Origin: Pilaira anomala
Taxonomy: Eukaryota; Mucoromycota; Mucoromycetes; Mucorales; Mucoraceae
DNA length: 64,000 bases
Assembly (NCBI GenBank): GCA_025716855.1
Contig: JAIXMQ010000021.1
Span: 434,001-498,000, forward strand
Direction: 5' to 3'
This document shows positions 60,473-64,000 of the stretch, piece after piece. A program made the translations under genes and the position numbers. The stretch's first letter is position 1; every line of letters starts with the position of its first letter. The notes beneath the pieces are model-generated. The model saw nothing but the letters and a program-made list of their open reading frames with translations, did not search any database and was not told where the DNA came from.

Positions 60473-61671
60473 ATGGCCTCAATTGTAAAGAGCTCACTTT
60501 TACGCACACCCCTTCGTGCCGTTTGGGAAGTAGCAGGATATCAAACAGAGACTTTATTATGGCCTGCTACCACACAAAAGAAAACTATTCTTCTCTTTAT
60601 TCCTGGTAATCCCGGCCTTGTAGAATATTATACCAGTTTTCTTGAAAGAATTCATAAAACAATTGCCTCTCCTTCATTAGAAATTATTGGTGGTAAATAT
60701 TACAAAATTTACATACTACGAGTAGCTCATTCAGTATTCTTTTTTTATAGTTTCGCATAAAGGTCATTCAGTAAATTACCATGAGGACAATTCAGGTGAC
60801 AAAAAAGTTTATTCATTAGAAGATCAAATTCAACATAAAGTAGAATGCATAGATACTCTCATAAAGGAAAACGGGCCTGAAACCAACTTCATTCTTATTG
60901 CTCATTCTATTGGATCGTATATTTCAGCTGAAGTTTTGAAGAAGAGACCAAATCATGGTATTTCTCGTATTATCGCGCTTTTCCCCACTTTAAGAGATAT
61001 CGCTATCACGCCCAATGGTGTCAATATCACCGTAAGTAAACGGGGGGAAAACGATTGTTTTAATTATTTGAACGTAATCTAATTGGCCAATGTAAAAAGC
61101 GTTTGGTCAAAACTGTACCTGCTTCGGCATTCGGTATTGCAGGCTCGCTTATTTCTTGTTTAGCTCCTCCCTTGCGTCAGTTGATTGTCGGAACTGCTAC
61201 TGGGCAGTCTGGAGAGGGATTACAAGTTACTGCTCACCAATTATTACATGCGTCTGTTTTGAAAAATGTAATTACGATGGCACGTTTTGAAATGGAAACA
61301 GTCAAGGACTTGGATCATGATTTTTATTCCACGCATCTTGATAAGTTTATCCTTTACTATTCTTCTAATGATCAATGGGCACCTAAAGATCATTATGATT
61401 ATATGAAGCAACATTTTCCTAAAGGTACATATTTAACGAAATTTACCTGGAAAAATCAGTTTGTGTATTAACGTTACCTATTTTAGGAACTATTCATCTT
61501 TGCGCTGAAAATATTCCTCATGCTTTTTGTTTAGGTACAGTAAAAAAAAAAAAGATGTAAAATAATTCGTTTAACCTAACTCTACTTTATTTTATAGAGC
61601 CTAAACATGTTGATTATATGGCAGAGAAAGTTAAATCCTGGATAAAAGATGATATTGCTTCTGCTAACTAG
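60473..61671 (+). CDS. Lipid droplet-associated hydrolase (LDAH family)
   Basis: An alpha/beta hydrolase of the family found on lipid droplets and linked to sterol ester or triglyceride turnover in other eukaryotes. Five exons (60473-60692, 60751-61031, 61100-61424, 61487-61534, 61598-61671) join to 315 aa, the usual length. Seen: the oxyanion-type PGNPG motif (44-48), the nucleophile elbow AHSIG with Ser126, and the likely catalytic His in ENIPHAFCL near the C-terminus, encoded by a 48-nt exon. The middle segment (AFGIAGSLISCLAPPLRQL) is hydrophobic, as expected for droplet binding. The substrate is not predicted. It diverges from the ArfGAP gene. Confidence 0.9.
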
Positions 61672-62400
61672 ACGTGTATTCAGCCTCACAGAAAAATAGT
61701 TTTTCTAAATTTTGGTTTGACACATGAAAAACAAATAAAAATAGTAATCTCTTTCTGTTTCTTTTTTTTTTTTTTTTTTAACAAGTTTAGTGCTTTTGTA
61801 TATTTAAATAAAATCTTAACATCTTTGACTAATACAAAAATTGAAGTAGCTAGTATAATAAATTTATGTTGTACAATATAAGGGCTTGCAATTACTATAC
61901 TGTTCGTTAACTTTCCCTAATTTAAAATAGACAATTTCATAGTCCCATTTGAGGAGCCAGGTGTCACAGATTGTAAGATAAAACAGGCACTGTAAACTGA
62001 GAGAAATCATCCATTGCTTCCGCTTCAGTCCCTGTAAACCTGTGCTAGATCCTGTGTAGCTTTCTATTCAAAAATATAGATTTAGGAGGCTTAAATATTA
62101 CCAGGATATCTAATATTAAAACCAGAATTGAAACCATCGTTTCTTTACAAGATTCATATGACTAATATATAATAAGTTCGGCTGTTCAAATTATGAATAC
62201 AGAAAAAAAAAAAGGATCTGATAACTTTTAAGATATAACGCGGCACCTCAAATAAATGGAAAACCAAGAAAAAATGTGTATACATAAATTAACTCAGGAA
62301 GTACAGAAAATAATTCTTATAACTAGTATTATATATCGTATAATGTAATTAAGATCTGATATCAATTGCTTATGAAAAATTTTATCTAGGGTACAAGAAA
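61672..62400. other. Intergenic, nothing recognised
   Basis: AT-rich without convincing open frames. It includes the 3' flank of the LDAH-like gene. Confidence 0.5.
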
Positions 62401-62570
62401 AGCGTAATAGATTAATGTTTTTATCAAGACAATAGCGAGAATGAAGCTATTAGGATATTTATTTTTTTTAGTGCAAGATGAAAACATTAAATAGAGGATG
62501 TGGAATTACATGGTGATAATAGTATAGTACTTTGTGTGTTTTGTTTGAATAAATAAGGGGGGGGGTTTGT
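62401..62570 (-). repeat. 3' flank of the Cys-rich gene, copy 1 of a direct repeat
   Basis: This flank (with landmarks TTTTTATCA-GACAAT, TTTAGTGCAAGAT, GATGATAATAGTATAGTA-like and AATAAATAA) recurs in the same orientation at about 63853-63997. It lies just beyond the stop codon of the 62586-63175 gene, so it is probably 3' UTR. Confidence 0.7.
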
Positions 62571-62585
62571 TATGGGCTATATAAC

Positions 62586-63175
62586 TTAAAGAGCCAAGTA
62601 ACCAGCACCAGCAACCAAAGCCATAGCGACACCGCTCATTTGTAATTTACTGGCAGCAGATTCAGCATTAGCAGAAGAAGCACCGGTAGTAGCAGGAGCA
62701 GAAGCACTGGTAGCAGCAGCATTAGCGGAAGTATTACCGGAAGCACTACCTTCTTCAGCACACTTATCGTCCTTGTGTTCAGCATACCAGGCACAAGCAC
62801 CGGCGAATTCGTTGTTGAAAAGTTCTTGAGGGTCAGTACAACCCATCATACACATACCAGCCTTGGTCATGAAAGCAGTATATTGGGAAGTACCCTTAGT
62901 ACACATAAGCTTGAGGGAGTCTAAGAACTTGTCTGAGGTGTGATCCATAGTCCAGTCAGGGTAGAAGACCTTACCGGCTTGCTATAAAATTATAAAATAA
63001 ATTATTAGGGAATCAATTCCTTTTTTTTTTAAAAAAAAAATATTAAGCACTCTATACATACAATGTTACAGTTAGTGAAACATTCGCCAGAACCAGGAGT
63101 GTTGTAAGTAGGGTTACAGTCCTTGGCAATGACAGCAGTAGCAGCGGCAATAACGAGGGCAATAGAAGTACGCAT
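62586..63175 (-). CDS. Small secreted Cys-rich protein, probably GPI-anchored
   Basis: Two exons (63175-63062 and 62981-62586) join to 169 aa. The N-terminus MRTSIALVIAAATAVIA is a signal peptide. The mature part has about eight Cys in spaced pairs (KDCNPTYN, GECFTNC, LMCTKG, GMCMMGC, GACAWYA, DKCAEE), which suggests a compact disulfide domain. A Ser/Ala/Thr-rich stretch of about 40 residues follows, and the chain ends in a hydrophobic tail (GVAMALVAGAGYLAL) preceded by small residues, the layout of fungal GPI-anchored wall proteins. The family is not recognised by name. GC-rich codon use in this gene suggests high expression. A repeat of its 3' flank at the right edge hints at a tandem copy. 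Confidence 0.85.
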
Positions 63176-63852
63176 TTTTATAATGTCAAAATTAATATAT
63201 AAAGATTAAAGATAGAGAGAGAAAAAAATAAAAAATAATTGGAGATTAGAAGTTCTATTTAAACTGTTTTCGCCCCCTGCTGAACACGGATTCTGTTGAA
63301 CCTGAAATACGCTTTGAAGTTGTACATTTTTTTCCATTTTCAAAAAAGAAGTGGTGTGAGACTTTTTTTTTAAAAAAAAAAAAAATTATTTTCAAAGAGA
63401 GATGAGATCAAAAGACTGGGACGGATAATTGCGGACAATCGAGTAAAAAACACGGTTTTCATTCCCAAATGACTATAATTTTACAATTAGAAGTAACAAC
63501 GTCATGCTATATTAGTCGTTCTTGAATCACTTTGATTGAGATTTAAAGGATTCAAGTGTAACATGCATCTTTAACCTATTAGATAATCTTCAAAGGCTCG
63601 ACGTTTTAAAATGAAATTTTTTTTCCCATTGTTCTCGGGTAATTACCAGTTAAAATCAATTGACAAATAGAAATAACATTATTTTAAAATACATGGTGTA
63701 TCGTATTACTTGAGGTTTAGATCTTCATTACAAAATATTCTTTGGTCACCTTAAAAAAAAAAAAAAAAAAAAGTTTACACAATATTTCCACAAAAGTTAA
63801 TTTTATGTATTTGATATGACGACGATCTGATTAACACAAACTCAAATAATAT
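63176..63852. promoter_or_regulatory. Upstream region of the Cys-rich gene
   Basis: No coding frame. AT-rich with A/T runs (63363-63385, 63751-63771). The first ~100 bp before the start carry a purine-rich stretch at about 63205-63235 (CT-rich on the minus strand), as in other leaders here. Confidence 0.4.
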
Positions 63853-63997
63853 AATAGTTTTTATCATGACAATGGCTTACAAAGAAGCAATTAGGATAGT
63901 TTATTTTTAGTGCAAGATAAAAATAATAAATATGGATAGGTATTATATGATGATAATAGTATAGTATATGTTTTGATTAAATAAATAAATAAATTTC
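63853..63997 (-). repeat. Copy 2 of the Cys-rich gene 3' flank, at the window edge
   Basis: Matches 62415-62560 in the same orientation with roughly four of five bases alike by eye, including TTTAGTGCAAGAT, ATGATAATAGTATAGTA and the AATAAATAA run. In copy 1 the stop codon follows about 25-40 bases after the AATAAATAA run, so a second gene would be expected to end just past 64000. Confidence 0.65.
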
Positions 63998-64000
63998 TTT

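Overview
The window looks like nuclear DNA from an early-diverging filamentous fungus, most likely a mucoralean (Mucoromycota). The signs are strong AT bias with A/T runs of 10-35 bases, many 45-110 nt GT-AG introns, CT-rich leaders, eukaryotic housekeeping genes with fungal architectures, a C-5 sterol desaturase (ergosterol pathway), a tRNA-Tyr with an 11-nt intron, and transposon and HSP70-like relics of the kind known in Mucorales. The species cannot be named from this sequence alone.

Layout. 0-8.2 kb is gene-poor: a possible 5' gene end at the left edge, a frameshifted coding relic at 3.6-4.2 kb, a 377-bp tandem repeat (4.5-5.65 kb) and a dead Tc1/mariner transposase (6.4-7.0 kb). 8.3-16.4 kb holds a CDP-alcohol phosphotransferase (+), APC/C subunit CDC16/APC6 (-) and a carnitine acetyltransferase ending in AKL (+). 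17.06 kb is tRNA-Tyr, followed by a scrap of Ty3/gypsy RNase H. 18.4-21.8 kb has two unrecognised genes and a GT31 glycosyltransferase. 21.8-24.9 kb is gene-free apart from a TnpB/Fanzor-like C-terminal relic. 24.9-27.9 kb is Mediator kinase CDK8/SSN3 (+) tail-to-tail with a predicted pseudokinase (-). 28-34.1 kb is repeat-rich: degenerate direct and inverted repeats, an HSP70-like pseudogene, a possible retroelement scrap and a 21-bp minisatellite.

The right half is framed by two near-identical GH31 alpha-glucosidase genes in opposite orientation (34.2-37.2 kb minus; 54.6-57.7 kb plus). They share all exon lengths except one codon, and share promoter blocks. Between them lie BZZ1 (F-BAR/C1/2xSH3), an unknown secreted protein, MMS19, an mARC-like MOSC protein and ERG3. 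To the right are an AGFG-type ArfGAP and a lipid-droplet hydrolase (LDAH) sharing a short divergent promoter, then a small Cys-rich, probably GPI-anchored secreted protein whose 3' flank recurs at the right edge, which suggests a tandem copy just outside.

No operon-like logic or defence or secondary-metabolite cluster is visible. Functional themes are phospholipid, sterol and acyl metabolism, cell-cycle and transcription control, and secreted starch or maltose breakdown. The most distinctive items are the inverted GH31 pair with a likely gene-conversion tract, the pseudokinase, the Fanzor-like relic and the hairpin-forming repeat.
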